Source of the DNA: an uncultured Lachnospiraceae bacterium
GTDB taxonomy: Bacteria > Bacillota > Clostridia > Lachnospirales > Lachnospiraceae
Length of the DNA: 64,000 nucleotides
Reading direction: 5' to 3'
Assembly: GCA_902779445.1 (NCBI GenBank)
Contig: CACZBM010000002.1
Location: 124,001 to 188,000, forward strand
Shown: positions 27,041 to 38,075 of the stretch, piece after piece
Layout: each line of letters starts with the position of its first letter
How positions within the stretch are numbered: position 1 is the stretch's first letter
Notes under the pieces: model-generated
Database searches by the model: none
The model's input: only the letters and a program-made list of their open reading frames with translations
What the model was told of the DNA's origin: nothing
Made by a program: the position numbers and the translations under genes

Positions 27041-28704
27041 AAATCTCTTTCATCGAAAGCCTCAGATATAGGCTTTCCGGGAGGTACCATAGGATAAACG
27101 CTGTCATCACTGTCTATTACACAGTCGATAACTACTGGTCCCTTTGCATTCAGGGCTTTCTTAAGAACCTCTTCCACCTCACTTTTCTTTGTGATCCGAT
27201 AGGCTTTACATCCAAGTCCCTCTGCAACTTTCACATAGTCTACTTTATCGGTTAATACGGTCTGAGAGTATCTCTTTCCGTAAAACAGGCTCTGCCACTG
27301 ACGGACCATACCGAGTACGGAATTATTGATGATGATATCAATGACTTTTATGTCGTAACGGCTGGCTGTCGCAAGTTCATTAAGGTTCATACGGAAACAT
27401 CCGTCTCCGCCTATGTTGATGACCTCCCTGTCAGGACACCCGACTTTCGCTCCTATTGCAGCTCCCAGTCCGTAGCCCATGGTACCGAGTCCACCGCTCG
27501 TGATAAACTGTCTGGGATGTCTGAACCTGTAGTACTGTGCAGTCCACATCTGATGCTGTCCCACATCGGTAGTGATGATGGCATCTGACTTGGTAAGCTT
27601 ATCTAAAACTTCCACCACGTAAGGACAGGTGAGCTTTTTCTTATCATAAAATAACGGAAATTCCTTCTTCATTCCCTGAATATAGGATATCCATTCTTTA
27701 TGCTCTTTCTTTTCAACAAGGGGTGTTAATTTCCCGAGTATTTCCTTAAGGTCTCCAACCACACTGGCATTTGAACGGACATTTTTATTTATCTCAGCGA
27801 GATCGATGTCTATATGTACGATCTTCGCGTGAGAAGCAAATTTCCTGGCATTTCCCGTGACTCTGTCAGAAAATCTCGCTCCCATGGCAATAAGGCAGTC
27901 ACATTCACTTACACCTTTGTCGCTCGCCTTTGTACCGTGCATTCCTATCATACCGGTATAAAGAGGATCGGTGCAGTCAAAAGCTCCTTTTCCCATAAGT
28001 GTGTCACATACCGGTGAATCTATCTTCCTTGCAAATTCTTTGACTTCTTTGGAAGCACCGCTTATTACTGCTCCACCGCCCACATAGATAAAGGGTTTCT
28101 TAGACTGATTGATATATCTGGCCGCTTCTTTTAGATCGTCCTCCGTATATCGGCAGGAACTCTTTAATTCTGCAGGTTTTTCGCGTTTGTAATCAATCTT
28201 GTCAGCTGTTACATCCTTTGTAACGTCCACAAGAACCGGGCCCGGACGTCCGCTTTGGGCGATCTCAAAAGCTCTCCTTAATTTTGTTGCCAGATTCTTT
28301 ATATCCTTAACGATATAATTATGCTTGGTCACAGGCAAGGTTATGCCTGCTATATCCACTTCCTGGAAAGTGTCTTTTCCGAGAAGCGGCAGATTAACAT
28401 TACAGGTTATGGCAACCATCGGAACAGAATCCATAAATGCCGTAGCTATACCGGTTACGAGGTTTGTGGCTCCCGGACCGGATGTAGCCATACAGACTCC
28501 CACCTTTCCGGTAGCTCTGGCATATCCGTCTGCCGCATGGCTGGCTCCCTGTTCATGGCTGGTAAGTACATGCCTTATCTCATCCGAATGTTTATAAAGA
28601 GCATCATAGACATTTAAGATAGCTCCTCCGGGATAGCCGAAGATCGTGTCTACCCCCTGTTCCTTCAGTACTTCTATGATTATTTCTGCACCTGTTAATA
28701 CCAT
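27037..28704 (-). CDS. ilvB: Acetolactate synthase, large (catalytic) subunit
   Basis: ThDP enzyme condensing pyruvate to acetolactate (or with 2-oxobutyrate) in valine, leucine and isoleucine synthesis. 555 aa. GAEIIIEVLKEQGVDTIFGYPGG with the ThDP-activating Glu nearby (TSHEQGASHAADGYARA, residues about 47-63), FAD-domain stretch GMHGTKASDKGVSECD, ThDP-binding GGDGCFRMNLNELATASRY-DIKVIDIIINN. The small regulatory subunit is not adjacent. Same direction as ilvD and leuB, 81 bp below ilvD. The TGA stop coincides with the edge of the hairpin array. Confidence 0.96.
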   Translation of the reverse strand: MVLTGAEIIIEVLKEQGVDTIFGYPGGAILNVYDALYKHSDEIRHVLTSHEQGASHAADGYARATGKVGVCMATSGPGATNLVTGIATAFMDSVPMVAITCNVNLPLLGKDTFQEVDIAGITLPVTKHNYIVKDIKNLATKLRRAFEIAQSGRPGPVLVDVTKDVTADKIDYKREKPAELKSSCRYTEDDLKEAARYINQSKKPFIYVGGGAVISGASKEVKEFARKIDSPVCDTLMGKGAFDCTDPLYTGMIGMHGTKASDKGVSECDCLIAMGARFSDRVTGNARKFASHAKIVHIDIDLAEINKNVRSNASVVGDLKEILGKLTPLVEKKEHKEWISYIQGMKKEFPLFYDKKKLTCPYVVEVLDKLTKSDAIITTDVGQHQMWTAQYYRFRHPRQFITSGGLGTMGYGLGAAIGAKVGCPDREVINIGGDGCFRMNLNELATASRYDIKVIDIIINNSVLGMVRQWQSLFYGKRYSQTVLTDKVDYVKVAEGLGCKAYRITKKSEVEEVLKKALNAKGPVVIDCVIDSDDSVYPMVPPGKPISEAFDERDL

Positions 28705-28744
28705 TTATTCTCCCTTAATAAATATCATTAAGTTAATCTACTGT

Positions 28745-28771
28745 GCGCACGCAGCGCCGCTCAGAATGACA
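28745..28771. repeat. Type A repeat, right-end fragment
   Basis: gcgcacgcagcgccgctcag-aatgaca: only the right end of a long-form element, between ilvD and ilvB. It is followed by gatgagggt, which matches the inverted type C end (accctcatc). Confidence 0.7.
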
Positions 28772-28785
28772 TCAGATGAGGGTTT

Positions 28786-30447
28786 CTATATCTCCAGCAC
28801 TGCGCCTCTATTGCCGCTGGTAACCATTTTCTGGTATCTCTCAAGATACCCGGTCTTCACATTGGGTTCCTTCGGCTTCCAGTTCTTTCTTCTCTCGTTT
28901 AATACTTCATCTGACAGATCTACATTTAAGGAATTATTCGGAATGTCGATCTTGATGATATCGCCTTCTTCTATCAGTGCAATAGGCCCGCCCACAGCAG
29001 CTTCAGGAGAAACATGTCCTATTGAAGCACCTCTTGACGCACCGGAAAATCTTCCGTCGGTAATAAGAGCAACAGATGAACCAAGTCCCATTCCTGCAAT
29101 AGCGGATGTTGGATTCAGCATCTCCCTCATTCCGGGACCGCCCTTAGGTCCTTCGTATCTTATAACAACTACATCTCCGGCCTTGATCTTTCCACCAAGT
29201 ATTGCTTCTATAGCATCTTCCTCACAGTCAAATACCCTTGCAGGACCTTCATGGACCATCATCTCGGGAACTACTGCGGAACGCTTTACTATTCCGGTAT
29301 CCGGTGCGATATTACCCTTAAGTACTGCGATCCCGCCCTCCTTCATATAAGGATTGTCGATAGGCCTTATTGTTTCTTCATCCATATTTACGCAGGATCT
29401 GATATTTTCTCCCACGGTCTTTCCGGTAACCGTCATGCAGTCCAGATTCAGAAGGTTTTTCTTTGAAAGCTCATTCATCACTGCATAGACTCCGCCTGCC
29501 TCATTAAGGTCCTCCATATAAGTATGTCCTGCAGGTGCCAGGTGGCAGAGATTGGGGGTTCTGGCAGATACTTCATTTGCGATCTCCATATCCATTCTTA
29601 TTCCGCATTCATGAGCAATGGCAGGAAGGTGGAGCATGGTATTGGTTGAACACCCGAGTGCCATATCGACTGTCATGGCATTCATAAATGCTTTCTCTGT
29701 CATGATATCTCTGGGGCAGATATTCTTTTCATACATCTCCATAACCTGATAACCTGCCTTCTTGGCAAGTCTCAGTCTTTCTGAATATACTGCAGGCACG
29801 GTACCGTTACCCTTTAATCCCATACCTATAGCTTCTGTTAAACAGTTCATGGAATTTGCGGTGTACATACCTGAACAGGATCCGCAGGTAGGACATACGT
29901 GCTCATCAAAGTAGTCAAGCTCTGCCTCATCTATCTTGCCCGCAGCCTTTTCACCAACTGCTTCAAACATTGAAGACAGTGATCTCTTCTTTCCGTGTAC
30001 ATGACCTGCCAGCATGGGACCTCCGGATACAAATACCGTGGGGATATTGACCCTTGCTGCAGCCATTAAAAGTCCGGGGACATTTTTATCGCAGTTAGGA
30101 ACCATCACTAGAGCGTCAAACTGATGGGCGAGAGCCATACACTCCGTAGAATCGGCAATTAAGTCTCTTGTTACCAGCGAATACTTCATGCCGATATGTC
30201 CCATTGCTATTCCGTCACAGACTGCAATTGCCGGGAAAACCACAGGCATACCGCCTGCCTCGGCAACTCCGAGCTTAACAGCTTCTACGATCTTATCTAT
30301 ATTCATGTGCCCGGGAACGATCTCATTATATGAGCTAACAATTCCCACCATGGGCTTCTTCATTTCTTCTCTGGTAAATCCAAGAGCATTAAAAAGGCTT
30401 CTTGCAGGTGCTGCCTGATCACCCTTTTTTACATTGTCACTTCTCAT
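28786..30447 (-). CDS. ilvD: Dihydroxy-acid dehydratase
   Basis: Fe-S dehydratase forming 2-oxoisovalerate and 2-oxo-3-methylvalerate, third step of valine/isoleucine synthesis. 553 aa. Cluster and active-site motifs: [52 protein letters not shown]-terminal [21 protein letters not shown]. Starts 12 bp after leuB stop, clearly cotranscribed, and precedes ilvB. Confidence 0.97.
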   Translation of the reverse strand: MRSDNVKKGDQAAPARSLFNALGFTREEMKKPMVGIVSSYNEIVPGHMNIDKIVEAVKLGVAEAGGMPVVFPAIAVCDGIAMGHIGMKYSLVTRDLIADSTECMALAHQFDALVMVPNCDKNVPGLLMAAARVNIPTVFVSGGPMLAGHVHGKKRSLSSMFEAVGEKAAGKIDEAELDYFDEHVCPTCGSCSGMYTANSMNCLTEAIGMGLKGNGTVPAVYSERLRLAKKAGYQVMEMYEKNICPRDIMTEKAFMNAMTVDMALGCSTNTMLHLPAIAHECGIRMDMEIANEVSARTPNLCHLAPAGHTYMEDLNEAGGVYAVMNELSKKNLLNLDCMTVTGKTVGENIRSCVNMDEETIRPIDNPYMKEGGIAVLKGNIAPDTGIVKRSAVVPEMMVHEGPARVFDCEEDAIEAILGGKIKAGDVVVIRYEGPKGGPGMREMLNPTSAIAGMGLGSSVALITDGRFSGASRGASIGHVSPEAAVGGPIALIEEGDIIKIDIPNNSLNVDLSDEVLNERRKNWKPKEPNVKTGYLERYQKMVTSGNRGAVLEI

Positions 30448-30459
30448 GATTTTTCCTCC

Positions 30460-31539
30460 TTATACTCTCTCTGCTATAAGATCACCCATCTCATCGGTAT
30501 TAACCTTTTTGCAGCCTTCAGAATAAATATCCCCGGTGCGATATCCTTCTTTAAGGACCTGTTTCACTGCATTATCGATCGCATCTGCTTCTTTTTCCCT
30601 GTCAAATGAGAATCTGAGCATCATGGATGCTGAAAGAACTGTTGCAATGGGATTAGCAATATTCTTTCCTGCAATATCAGGAGCAGATCCGCCGCTTGGT
30701 TCATAGAGACCAAACTTTGTTTCGTTAAGTGAAGCACTCGGGAGCATACCTATGGAGCCTGTTATCATAGCTGCTTCGTCTGAAAGGATATCCCCGAACA
30801 TATTCTCAGTAAGTATCACGTCAAACTGGGCCGGATCTTTTACAAGCTGCATGGCTGCATTGTCAACCAGCATATGTTCAAGCTCGATATCCGGATATGA
30901 CTCCTTCACTTCCTCGGTGACATTTCTCCACAATCTGGATGAGTCAAGTACATTTGCTTTATCAACGCTTGTGACCTTTTTCCTTCTTTTACCCGCAACT
31001 TCGAAGGCTTTGACCGCGATCCTTCTTATCTCGTCCTCATTATATGTAAGGGTATCAACAGCTGTTCTGACACCGTTCTTATCAATAGTATATCTTTCTC
31101 CGAAGTACAGTCCTCCGGTGAGCTCTCTCATTATAAGCATATCGAAGCCCTGACAGGCCGTTTCGCTTTTTAGAGGGCATGCATCTGCAAGTTCGCTGTA
31201 TAAAAGTGAAGGTCTCAGGTTTGCAAAAAGCCCCAGGGATTTTCTCAGCTTAAGTAGACCGGCTTCAGGCCTCTTTTCAGGAGGGAGCTTATACCAGGGT
31301 GAAGTAGAGGTATTTCCTCCGATAGAACCCATGAGAACGGCATCACACGACTTTGCGGTCTCTATAGTCTCATCTGTGAGAGGCACTCCGTTTGCATCTA
31401 TTGAGCAGCCGCCCATCAGCATATCCACATAATCAAAGGAAATATCATACTTTTTCCCGACCGCATCCAGGACTTTTTTCGCTTCATTCACTATTTCGGG
31501 GCCTATTCCGTCGCCCCTTATAAGACCGATCTTATACAT
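30460..31539 (-). CDS. leuB: 3-isopropylmalate dehydrogenase
   Basis: NAD+-dependent oxidative decarboxylation in leucine synthesis. 359 aa from the ATG at 31539, which has ribosome site GGAGGTAGC; an earlier in-frame ATG lacks one. Motifs [64 protein letters not shown] and [18 protein letters not shown]. The pathway partners leuA, leuC and leuD are not in the window. Heads the leuB-ilvD-ilvB set and follows yajC. Confidence 0.96.
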   Translation of the reverse strand: MYKIGLIRGDGIGPEIVNEAKKVLDAVGKKYDISFDYVDMLMGGCSIDANGVPLTDETIETAKSCDAVLMGSIGGNTSTSPWYKLPPEKRPEAGLLKLRKSLGLFANLRPSLLYSELADACPLKSETACQGFDMLIMRELTGGLYFGERYTIDKNGVRTAVDTLTYNEDEIRRIAVKAFEVAGKRRKKVTSVDKANVLDSSRLWRNVTEEVKESYPDIELEHMLVDNAAMQLVKDPAQFDVILTENMFGDILSDEAAMITGSIGMLPSASLNETKFGLYEPSGGSAPDIAGKNIANPIATVLSASMMLRFSFDREKEADAIDNAVKQVLKEGYRTGDIYSEGCKKVNTDEMGDLIAERV

Positions 31540-31608
31540 GCTACCTCCATATTGCATAAGGGACGTGCATTGCACGCCCCCTATTAGAATCTTTGTTTTC
31601 AGCCCTGT

Positions 31609-31935
31609 TCAGGCATCTTTCGAAGACTCAGCTTTTTCAATTTCCGCAATAGCTGCTTTTCTCATGGGAATACGGCAGTTCTTATTGCTTCCGAACTCCA
31701 CGATCACCATATCGTCAGAGATATCGATCACTACACCGTAGAAACCGCTCTTGGTCACTACATAGTCTCCGACTTCCATAGAATCGAGCATGGCCTGCAG
31801 CCTCTGCTGTTCCTTTTTCTGGGGACGTACCGAGATGAAATAAAAAAATCCGATGATAGCCACCACATAAAGGATCATCACACCGATGTTTCCAAAACCG
31901 GATGCTCCTCCGGCAGTTAATAAAATGTCTGTCAT
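31609..31935 (-). CDS. yajC: Preprotein translocase accessory subunit YajC
   Basis: Single-span membrane protein associated with SecDF at the Sec translocon. 108 aa. Hydrophobic segment at residues about 15-38 (NIGVMILYVVAIIGFFYFISV) followed by the family signature RPQKKEQQRLQAMLDSMEVGDYVVT and a small beta domain (SGFYGVVIDISDDMVIVEFG). Sits directly after tgt, the arrangement common in bacteria (tgt-yajC-secDF); here leuB follows instead of secDF. Confidence 0.94.
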   Translation of the reverse strand: MTDILLTAGGASGFGNIGVMILYVVAIIGFFYFISVRPQKKEQQRLQAMLDSMEVGDYVVTKSGFYGVVIDISDDMVIVEFGSNKNCRIPMRKAAIAEIEKAESSKDA

Positions 31936-32005
31936 TTTTACTATACTCCTTTACAACGCTAAAAGATACTATACAAAAAAATCCATACTTCCGCAAGTGC
32001 ATGAT

Positions 32006-33145
32006 TTAATCTTCGGGGGTATTGTAGTTACGTATGAATTCTTCCCTGAAGGCTGTATATCTGTTCTCCTCTATTGCACTTCTGATCTCTTCCATGAGAT
32101 TATTATAGAAGTAGAGATTATGCATAACAGCAAGCCTCATTCCAAGCATCTCACCGGCCTTTAGAAGATGCCTCAAATATGCCCTTGTATGATTCCTGCA
32201 GACCGGACAGTTGCACCCGGTTTCAAGCGGTCTCGTATCCATCTCATATCTGGCGTTCATAAGATTTAATTTTCCGTGATGGGTGTATATATGTCCGTGG
32301 CGTCCGTTCCTCGTGGGATAGACGCAGTCAAAAAAGTCCACTCCGCGGTAAACCGCTTCTACTATATTAATGGGGGTACCGACACCCATAAGATATGTAG
32401 GTTTATTCTGTGGAAGATGCGGAACCGTCACATCAATTACGTGGTACATCTCTTCTGCTGTCTCTCCGACTGCCAGCCCTCCAAGTGCATATCCATCAAG
32501 GTCAAGCTCAGATATCTCATCCGCCTGTGAGATCCTGATATCATCATAAACTGCCCCCTGATTTATCCCGAAAAGCATCTGATCCGGATTAATGGTATCA
32601 GGAAGACCCTTTAATCTCTCCATTTCATCTTTGCAGCGTCTGAGCCACCTTGTGGTCCTCTCTACAGACGGGAGCACATAATCTCTCGAAGCCTTGGCAT
32701 TCGGGCATTCATCAAAGGCCATCGCAATGGTGGAGCCTAAGTTTGACTGTATCCTCATAGATTCTTCCGGTCCCATAAAGATCCTGTGACCGTCAATATG
32801 GGATCTGAATGTCACTCCCTCTTCCTTTATCTTTCTTAAAGATGCAAGAGAAAATACCTGAAATCCACCGGAGTCGGTAAGGATCGGTCTATCCCAATTC
32901 ATAAACTTATGCAGCCCGCCGAGAGCCTTTATCTTCTCGTCTCCGGTCCTTACATGGAGGTGATATGTATTACAGAGCTCCACCTGACTCTTCAGATCAT
33001 GAAGGTCCGGTGATGAAACCGCTCCCTTTATTGCCGCTGCAGTTCCCACATTCATAAAAACAGGTGTCTCTATCACACCGTGAACTGTGGTAAACCTGCC
33101 CCGCTTTGCACGTCCGTCTACATTTAATAATTCATAGTTTTTCAT
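32006..33145 (-). CDS. tgt: tRNA-guanine transglycosylase (queuosine)
   Basis: Replaces guanine 34 by preQ1 in GUN-anticodon tRNAs. 379 aa. Motifs CNTYHLHVRTGDE, catalytic LTDSGGFQVFSLA (Asp about residue 92), MAFDEC, and the zinc site CNCPVCRNHTRAYLRHLLKAGE near residue 310 with a following His. Downstream is yajC; upstream, between it and the VanY-type gene, lies a 112-bp type C repeat. Confidence 0.97.
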   Translation of the reverse strand: MKNYELLNVDGRAKRGRFTTVHGVIETPVFMNVGTAAAIKGAVSSPDLHDLKSQVELCNTYHLHVRTGDEKIKALGGLHKFMNWDRPILTDSGGFQVFSLASLRKIKEEGVTFRSHIDGHRIFMGPEESMRIQSNLGSTIAMAFDECPNAKASRDYVLPSVERTTRWLRRCKDEMERLKGLPDTINPDQMLFGINQGAVYDDIRISQADEISELDLDGYALGGLAVGETAEEMYHVIDVTVPHLPQNKPTYLMGVGTPINIVEAVYRGVDFFDCVYPTRNGRHGHIYTHHGKLNLMNARYEMDTRPLETGCNCPVCRNHTRAYLRHLLKAGEMLGMRLAVMHNLYFYNNLMEEIRSAIEENRYTAFREEFIRNYNTPED

Positions 33146-33148
33146 ATA

Positions 33149-33260
33149 CCCTCATCCGTCACGGCTTCGCCGTGCCAACTTACCGATGGCAGCTGCGCAT
33201 AGCACAGCTAAACGCCATTCAAAACGTGCCACTGGCACGTTTTGCCCATAGGGAGAAGGC
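33149..33260. repeat. Type C repeat, long form with three inner hairpins
   Basis: Starts ccctcatccgtc, ends cccatagggagaaggc. Inside: cacggcttcgccgtg, agctgcgcatagcacagct and aacgtgccactggcacgtt. The last is nearly the same hairpin module as in the long type A elements. The TAA stop of the VanY-type gene begins immediately after its last base. Confidence 0.85.
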
Positions 33261-34289
33261 TTAATCTACTGCTCCGATCTCTTTCGTATATTCTTCCAGA
33301 GTGATCCCTCTCTCCATTATCTCATGAGCTGCTTCACCCACATACCTGTAGTGCCAGGGCTCAAATTCAATACCCGTTATATTTTCTTTACCCAACGGAT
33401 ATCTTAATATAAATCCGTAATCTGCGCTGTGTTCTTTTAACCACCTTCCGGCTCTGGTATCCGCAAATCCCGCATCCAGGAACTTATATTCATTGGATAT
33501 AAAGTCAAAAGCAAGTCCAACCTGATGTTCACTGGTGCCGGGAATAGCTATGGTCTGGCTTGCAAGGTTATACGCTTCCTTTTCACTGTATCCCTTCCTC
33601 ATATAGGACTTTTTCTTTCTCTCAAACAGTATTTCCTGCTTTTCATCAGACCTGTAAGGTGAACAGATATAGAGTGTTACACCGTCTTCCTTTGCTCCGT
33701 TTATCATATCCAGTACGTGGGGAATAACCCTCACATCGGACTGGACGTTTCCTCTGATGGTTTCCAGCTGCAGGTCATAGTCTACGGGAATATGGTGTTC
33801 TTTATTTATTAAGATAAGGGACCAGTCATCCGCATAGGATGCCTGTAAATACCCGTCATTCTCATCATAGATCCTGGCTTCATAATCTGCCTGATAATCA
33901 TTTGTTATCTCGTTTTCAGCTGTTAATGAAGCATTCATTGCAACCAGCAGGTCGTTCGCCGATACTTCGAGTTCCCGTGATCCGCTCTCGGGTGAAGTCA
34001 CATCCATTCCGGCGTCAATATACTCAACTTCGAAAGAACCTTCATCCGTATTAACATACACCTTTTTTTCCTCAGCTTCAGGCTGGTTCTCGGCAAAGGA
34101 AAAGCTAGTAAATGACACGAAAACAAGACCTATCGCGCATATACCTGCTATCTTTCTCATATGTGAAAAGAGGAAGGTGAACAGATAGTAGAAGAACAGA
34201 TAGACCGCAACTATTATCGTGCAGGGTATCTTCAGTAATTTATTATTTCTTCCGGCCCTTATAAGACCGATCACTACTTTCGATTTCAT
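33261..34289 (-). CDS. VanY-like D-alanyl-D-alanine carboxypeptidase (M15 family)
   Basis: Zinc peptidase that trims D-Ala from peptidoglycan stem peptides outside the membrane. 342 aa. Two N-terminal hydrophobic stretches (about 20-42 and 45-66, ending FTSFSFAEN) serve as anchor or signal. The catalytic part is residues about 165-330: ICSPYRSDEKQ, the zinc motif GTSEHQVGLAFD (His and Asp ligands) and EPWHYRYVG (second His). A 100-residue extracytoplasmic region of unknown role lies between. Probably general wall remodelling; no vanA/vanX-type genes nearby to suggest resistance. Confidence 0.9.
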   Translation of the reverse strand: MKSKVVIGLIRAGRNNKLLKIPCTIIVAVYLFFYYLFTFLFSHMRKIAGICAIGLVFVSFTSFSFAENQPEAEEKKVYVNTDEGSFEVEYIDAGMDVTSPESGSRELEVSANDLLVAMNASLTAENEITNDYQADYEARIYDENDGYLQASYADDWSLILINKEHHIPVDYDLQLETIRGNVQSDVRVIPHVLDMINGAKEDGVTLYICSPYRSDEKQEILFERKKKSYMRKGYSEKEAYNLASQTIAIPGTSEHQVGLAFDFISNEYKFLDAGFADTRAGRWLKEHSADYGFILRYPLGKENITGIEFEPWHYRYVGEAAHEIMERGITLEEYTKEIGAVD

Positions 34290-34353
34290 AGAGTATACTT
34301 ATACTATATATTAATTAAAAAATAAACCCTCACCCGACACCCCGGACGGTTTT

Positions 34354-35406
34354 TCAATATGACTTCACTTCTCTCCAAAGGTCATTTAGATGGCGGTCCG
34401 CATCCTCTCCGAGATAGGAATATGCCTCAAGGTCATAGTCGGATAGATTCGGAAATGCAATGGGTGATTTCCGGATATCTTCATCTTCTATAAGCGCCCT
34501 TGCGGGGATATTGGGTGTAGAATAAGTGATATAGTCAAAGTTCATATACGCGATCCGCGGCTTCAAAAGAAAATTAATGAATTTCTCTGCATTTTCCTTA
34601 TGTTTTGCATTTTTCGGGATGACCCAGGAATCGATCCAGACATTGGTGCCTTCCTTAGGGATGACATATTCAAGATCCGGGTTCTCACGCTGGGTATATA
34701 TAGCTTCACCAGAATATATAACTCCGAGCGCAGCTTCATTACCGATCATCTTATCCCTTACCTGATCCACCACGTATGCCTGTACATTGGCTTTCTGCGC
34801 CTGAAGGAGCTTCTTTGAAGCCTGAAGCTCATCTTCGTCTGTGGTATTCATGGAGTATCCAAGATACCTTTCCGCTACCATGAAAGCATCCCTTACTGAA
34901 TCCTGCATAAGGATCTCATCCTTATACTTTTCATCCCAAAGTATCCCCCATGAGTCTACCGGTTCATGTACCATGGTCTTATTGTACAGAATACCTACGG
35001 TTCCCCATACATAAGGAACGGAATATTTGTTTCCGGGATCAAATTCTTCGGATTTTTCCCAGTACTCTTTTCCGATATTATCTTTATCGGTTATATTGTC
35101 AAAGTTGATCTCCTCTAAAAGATCATTCTCTATCATCTTGCTTATCATATAGTCAGAAGGACATACAAGATCGTAATTAACTGCCCCAGCCTCGATCTTA
35201 GGGTACATTATCTCATTGGTCTCATATTCGTCGTAGACTATATCTATGCCTGTTTCTTCCGTAAACATGGTAAGAACATCCGGATCGATGTATTCTCCCC
35301 AGTTATATATATACAGCGTATTCTCATCATCTTCGCTTGCTGCTCCACTGCATCCGCTTGCAGAAAGGACCAGGCTCAAGAGAAGTAAATACAGGATCTT
35401 CTTCAT
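34354..35406 (-). CDS. potD: Spermidine/putrescine-binding lipoprotein
   Basis: Extracytoplasmic substrate-binding protein of the PotABCD polyamine importer. 350 aa; lipoprotein signal with lipobox ASGC at about residue 19. Family landmarks: LYIYNWGEYIDPDVLTMFTEETG, YDLVCPSDYMISKMI, NKYSVPYVWGTVGILYN and NVWIDSWVIPKNAKHKENAEKFINFLL. Its start overlaps the potC stop by 4 bp. Polyamine specificity follows from family and operon and has not been resolved to one polyamine. Confidence 0.94.
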   Translation of the reverse strand: MKKILYLLLLSLVLSASGCSGAASEDDENTLYIYNWGEYIDPDVLTMFTEETGIDIVYDEYETNEIMYPKIEAGAVNYDLVCPSDYMISKMIENDLLEEINFDNITDKDNIGKEYWEKSEEFDPGNKYSVPYVWGTVGILYNKTMVHEPVDSWGILWDEKYKDEILMQDSVRDAFMVAERYLGYSMNTTDEDELQASKKLLQAQKANVQAYVVDQVRDKMIGNEAALGVIYSGEAIYTQRENPDLEYVIPKEGTNVWIDSWVIPKNAKHKENAEKFINFLLKPRIAYMNFDYITYSTPNIPARALIEDEDIRKSPIAFPNLSDYDLEAYSYLGEDADRHLNDLWREVKSY

Positions 35407-36191
35407 TTCTTTACATTTTCCTTATCTAAATGAGGTCTGTAATTCACAAAGAATAAAAGGATCAAAACCGCTAAGAACATAATTGTGGAAAGAGCATATA
35501 TCTCAGGATTAATACCTTTCTTCACCTCGGAATAGATCTTGGTGGAAAGCGTATCAAATCCGGGTCCCTGTGTAAAATGGGTAATGATAAAGTCATCAAG
35601 AGACATGGTAAAGCTCATCAGAAATCCGGAAAGAACAGCGCCCATGAGATCCGGAAGCACTACCTTAAAAAAGGCATAAACCGGTCCTGCCCCAAGATCC
35701 AGTGCAGCTTCATAGGTGCTCTTATTTAATTCCCGGTATCTTGGCATGACAGAAAGTATCACATATGGAATATTAAATGTGATATGGGACAGAAGCACAG
35801 TAGTGAATCCCATCGAAACCCTTGCTGCTATGAAAAGAAGCATCAGGCTTACACCGGTAACAATGTCCGCATTAAGCATCGGGATATTGGTTATCCCCAT
35901 TATAATGCTTCTATAACGCCTCCTCATAAACTGCATACCGGTGCAGGCAGCGGTTCCCAAAACAGTCGCGATGAATGCAGAAAGAAATGCCAGGATCAAA
36001 GTGGTCCTGAAGGCATCCATTATTTCCTCATTGGAAATAAGCCCCAGATACCATTCAAAAGTAAAGCCTCCCCAGTGGGCTCTGGACTTACTCGAATTAA
36101 AAGAAAGCACCATAAGGGTTGCGATAGGGGCATACAGGAATATGAGTACTAATGTAAGATACAGCCTGCCGACAGTCTTTTTCATGTTCAT
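35403..36191 (-). CDS. potC: Polyamine ABC transporter permease
   Basis: 262 aa, about six membrane segments, with the permease coupling loop TYEAALDLGAGPVYAFFKVVLPDLMGA (EAA motif, residues about 153-180). Pairs with PotB. Overlaps potB by 4 bp at its start and potD by 4 bp at its end, so the four genes form a tightly coupled unit. Confidence 0.94.
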   Translation of the reverse strand: MNMKKTVGRLYLTLVLIFLYAPIATLMVLSFNSSKSRAHWGGFTFEWYLGLISNEEIMDAFRTTLILAFLSAFIATVLGTAACTGMQFMRRRYRSIIMGITNIPMLNADIVTGVSLMLLFIAARVSMGFTTVLLSHITFNIPYVILSVMPRYRELNKSTYEAALDLGAGPVYAFFKVVLPDLMGAVLSGFLMSFTMSLDDFIITHFTQGPGFDTLSTKIYSEVKKGINPEIYALSTIMFLAVLILLFFVNYRPHLDKENVKK

Positions 36192-36997
36192 CCGTCCTCC
36201 CTGTCGTATTTGGCTGTTATGATCATACTGATCACTATAAATATCATAAGTATGACAGAAAGCCCGGCTCCGGCATTCCAGTCGGAATCCTGAGTAAACA
36301 GCTGCTCTATGATATTACCTATGAGCAGGATCTTTCCTCCTCCCAGAATATCTGAGATCACGAAGGTCGTAAGACTGGGTACGAATACCATGGTTATACC
36401 GGAAATAACGCCGGGAAGGCTCAATGGCCATATAACCCTGTAAAGAGTCTGAAAAGATCCGGCGCCCAGATCTCTGGCCGCATTAATAAGGTCCTTATCT
36501 ATCTCCGATACCGAATTATAAATGGGTAAAACCATAAAGGGCAGGAAATCATAGACCATTCCGAGGATGATAGCCGGCGGCTTATTAATGATGTAGAAAG
36601 GCTGAAGGCCGAGGAACACAAGGATCCCGTTAAGCACTCCCTTCCTTTCAAGGATATTCTGCCAGGCGAAAGTACGTAAGAGCGAATTCATCCACATCGG
36701 AAGTATAAAGATAAGTGCCATCAGCGAAGAATTCTTCTCCACCACCTGTGTCAGTACCAATGCAAGCGGATATGCGATAAGAAGGCACATACAGGTGGAT
36801 ACCAGTGAAAGGGCAATGGAAAGCATCAGCGCTTTCATATTGACGAAATAAATAATATCCCCCACGTTCCGGGTGGTAAAGGAACCGTCCGGACCAGTGA
36901 AGGCATAATAGATTATCATTATTAGCGGAATGATAATAAATCCAACGCTCCAAAGAAGATAAGGAGCTGTAACCAGTGAATTACGGGAGTCTTTCAT
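36188..36997 (-). CDS. potB: Polyamine ABC transporter permease
   Basis: 269 aa, six membrane segments; EAA coupling loop [28 protein letters not shown] (residues about 165-192). N-terminal cytoplasmic tail followed by a hydrophobic helix ([21 protein letters not shown]). Its start overlaps the potA end by 17 bp. Partner of PotC in the membrane core of the importer. Confidence 0.94.
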   Translation of the reverse strand: MKDSRNSLVTAPYLLWSVGFIIIPLIMIIYYAFTGPDGSFTTRNVGDIIYFVNMKALMLSIALSLVSTCMCLLIAYPLALVLTQVVEKNSSLMALIFILPMWMNSLLRTFAWQNILERKGVLNGILVFLGLQPFYIINKPPAIILGMVYDFLPFMVLPIYNSVSEIDKDLINAARDLGAGSFQTLYRVIWPLSLPGVISGITMVFVPSLTTFVISDILGGGKILLIGNIIEQLFTQDSDWNAGAGLSVILMIFIVISMIITAKYDREDG

Positions 36998-38063
36998 CTA
37001 TTTCCACAGCTTTCTCATCTTCAGATTCGGGTTTATGCATTATCTGGATATCAAAAGGATTCACCTTAAGATCAACCTTTATATTTTCAGGGTAGTAATC
37101 GGTGGAATGAACTATGAACTCAAATCCGCGGGACATAACGCACATCTCATAATGCACTCCCTTGAAAATGGTATCTGTTACGATCCCCTCTATAGTACCC
37201 TCTCCCGGTGATACGAGATCGATATCTTCGGGTCTGATCACCACATCCACCGGGTTATTCTCGCCGAAACCTTTATCAACACAGTCAAACCTGGCTCCCA
37301 GGATCTCCACAAGCTCATCCCTTATCATTATCCCGGGAAGGATATTGGAGTCGCCGATAAAGTCGGCTACGAAAGCATTCTCAGGCTCGTTATATACCTG
37401 TTCCGGTGTGCCGATCTGCTGGATATAGCCCTGGTTCATGACTACTATGGTATCAGACATGGTAAGGGCTTCTTCCTGGTCATGGGTAACATAGATAAAT
37501 GTGATCCCAAGCTCATTCTTAAGCCTGATAAGCTCATACTGCATGTCCTGACGAAGTTTCAGGTCAAGGGCTCCGAGAGGCTCATCAAGCAGAAGTACCT
37601 TGGGTTCATTTACGATAGCTCTGGCTATTGCTATCCTCTGCTGCTGTCCTCCGGATAAAGAGTCAGGCATTCTTTTCTCGTATCCGTCCAGGTTTACGAG
37701 TTTTAATGCATAGCGGATCTTATCCTTTATGTATGAAGCGGATTTTTTCCTGATCTTCAGACCGAAAGCTATGTTTTCTGCTATGGTCATATGAGGGAAT
37801 AGCGCATATTTCTGAAATACCGTATTAACTTCCCTTTTATCAGGCGCAAGATTGGTTATATCCTTTCCCTCAAAAAGCACTGACCCGGTATCAGGAGTCT
37901 CGAAACCTCCTATGATACGGAGAGTTGTAGTCTTTCCACACCCGGAAGGACCTAACAGTGTCAGGAATTCATTTTCTCTGATGTAGAGATCCAGTTCGTC
38001 AAGAACCAGATTCCCGCCGAAGGACTTGGATATATTCTGAAGATCTATCAGTTTATTAGACAA
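36981..38063 (-). CDS. potA: Polyamine ABC transporter ATP-binding protein
   Basis: 360 aa. Walker [13 protein letters not shown] (residues about 39-50), signature [15 protein letters not shown], Walker [13 protein letters not shown], and a C-terminal TOBE-type domain ([16 protein letters not shown]). Drives polyamine import together with PotB, PotC and PotD encoded just downstream. Only 12 bp separate it from the lactonase-like gene upstream, which suggests a five-gene transcript. Confidence 0.95.
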   Translation of the reverse strand: MSNKLIDLQNISKSFGGNLVLDELDLYIRENEFLTLLGPSGCGKTTTLRIIGGFETPDTGSVLFEGKDITNLAPDKREVNTVFQKYALFPHMTIAENIAFGLKIRKKSASYIKDKIRYALKLVNLDGYEKRMPDSLSGGQQQRIAIARAIVNEPKVLLLDEPLGALDLKLRQDMQYELIRLKNELGITFIYVTHDQEEALTMSDTIVVMNQGYIQQIGTPEQVYNEPENAFVADFIGDSNILPGIMIRDELVEILGARFDCVDKGFGENNPVDVVIRPEDIDLVSPGEGTIEGIVTDTIFKGVHYEMCVMSRGFEFIVHSTDYYPENIKVDLKVNPFDIQIMHKPESEDEKAVEIDERLP

Positions 38064-38075
38064 TTATTATCTCTC

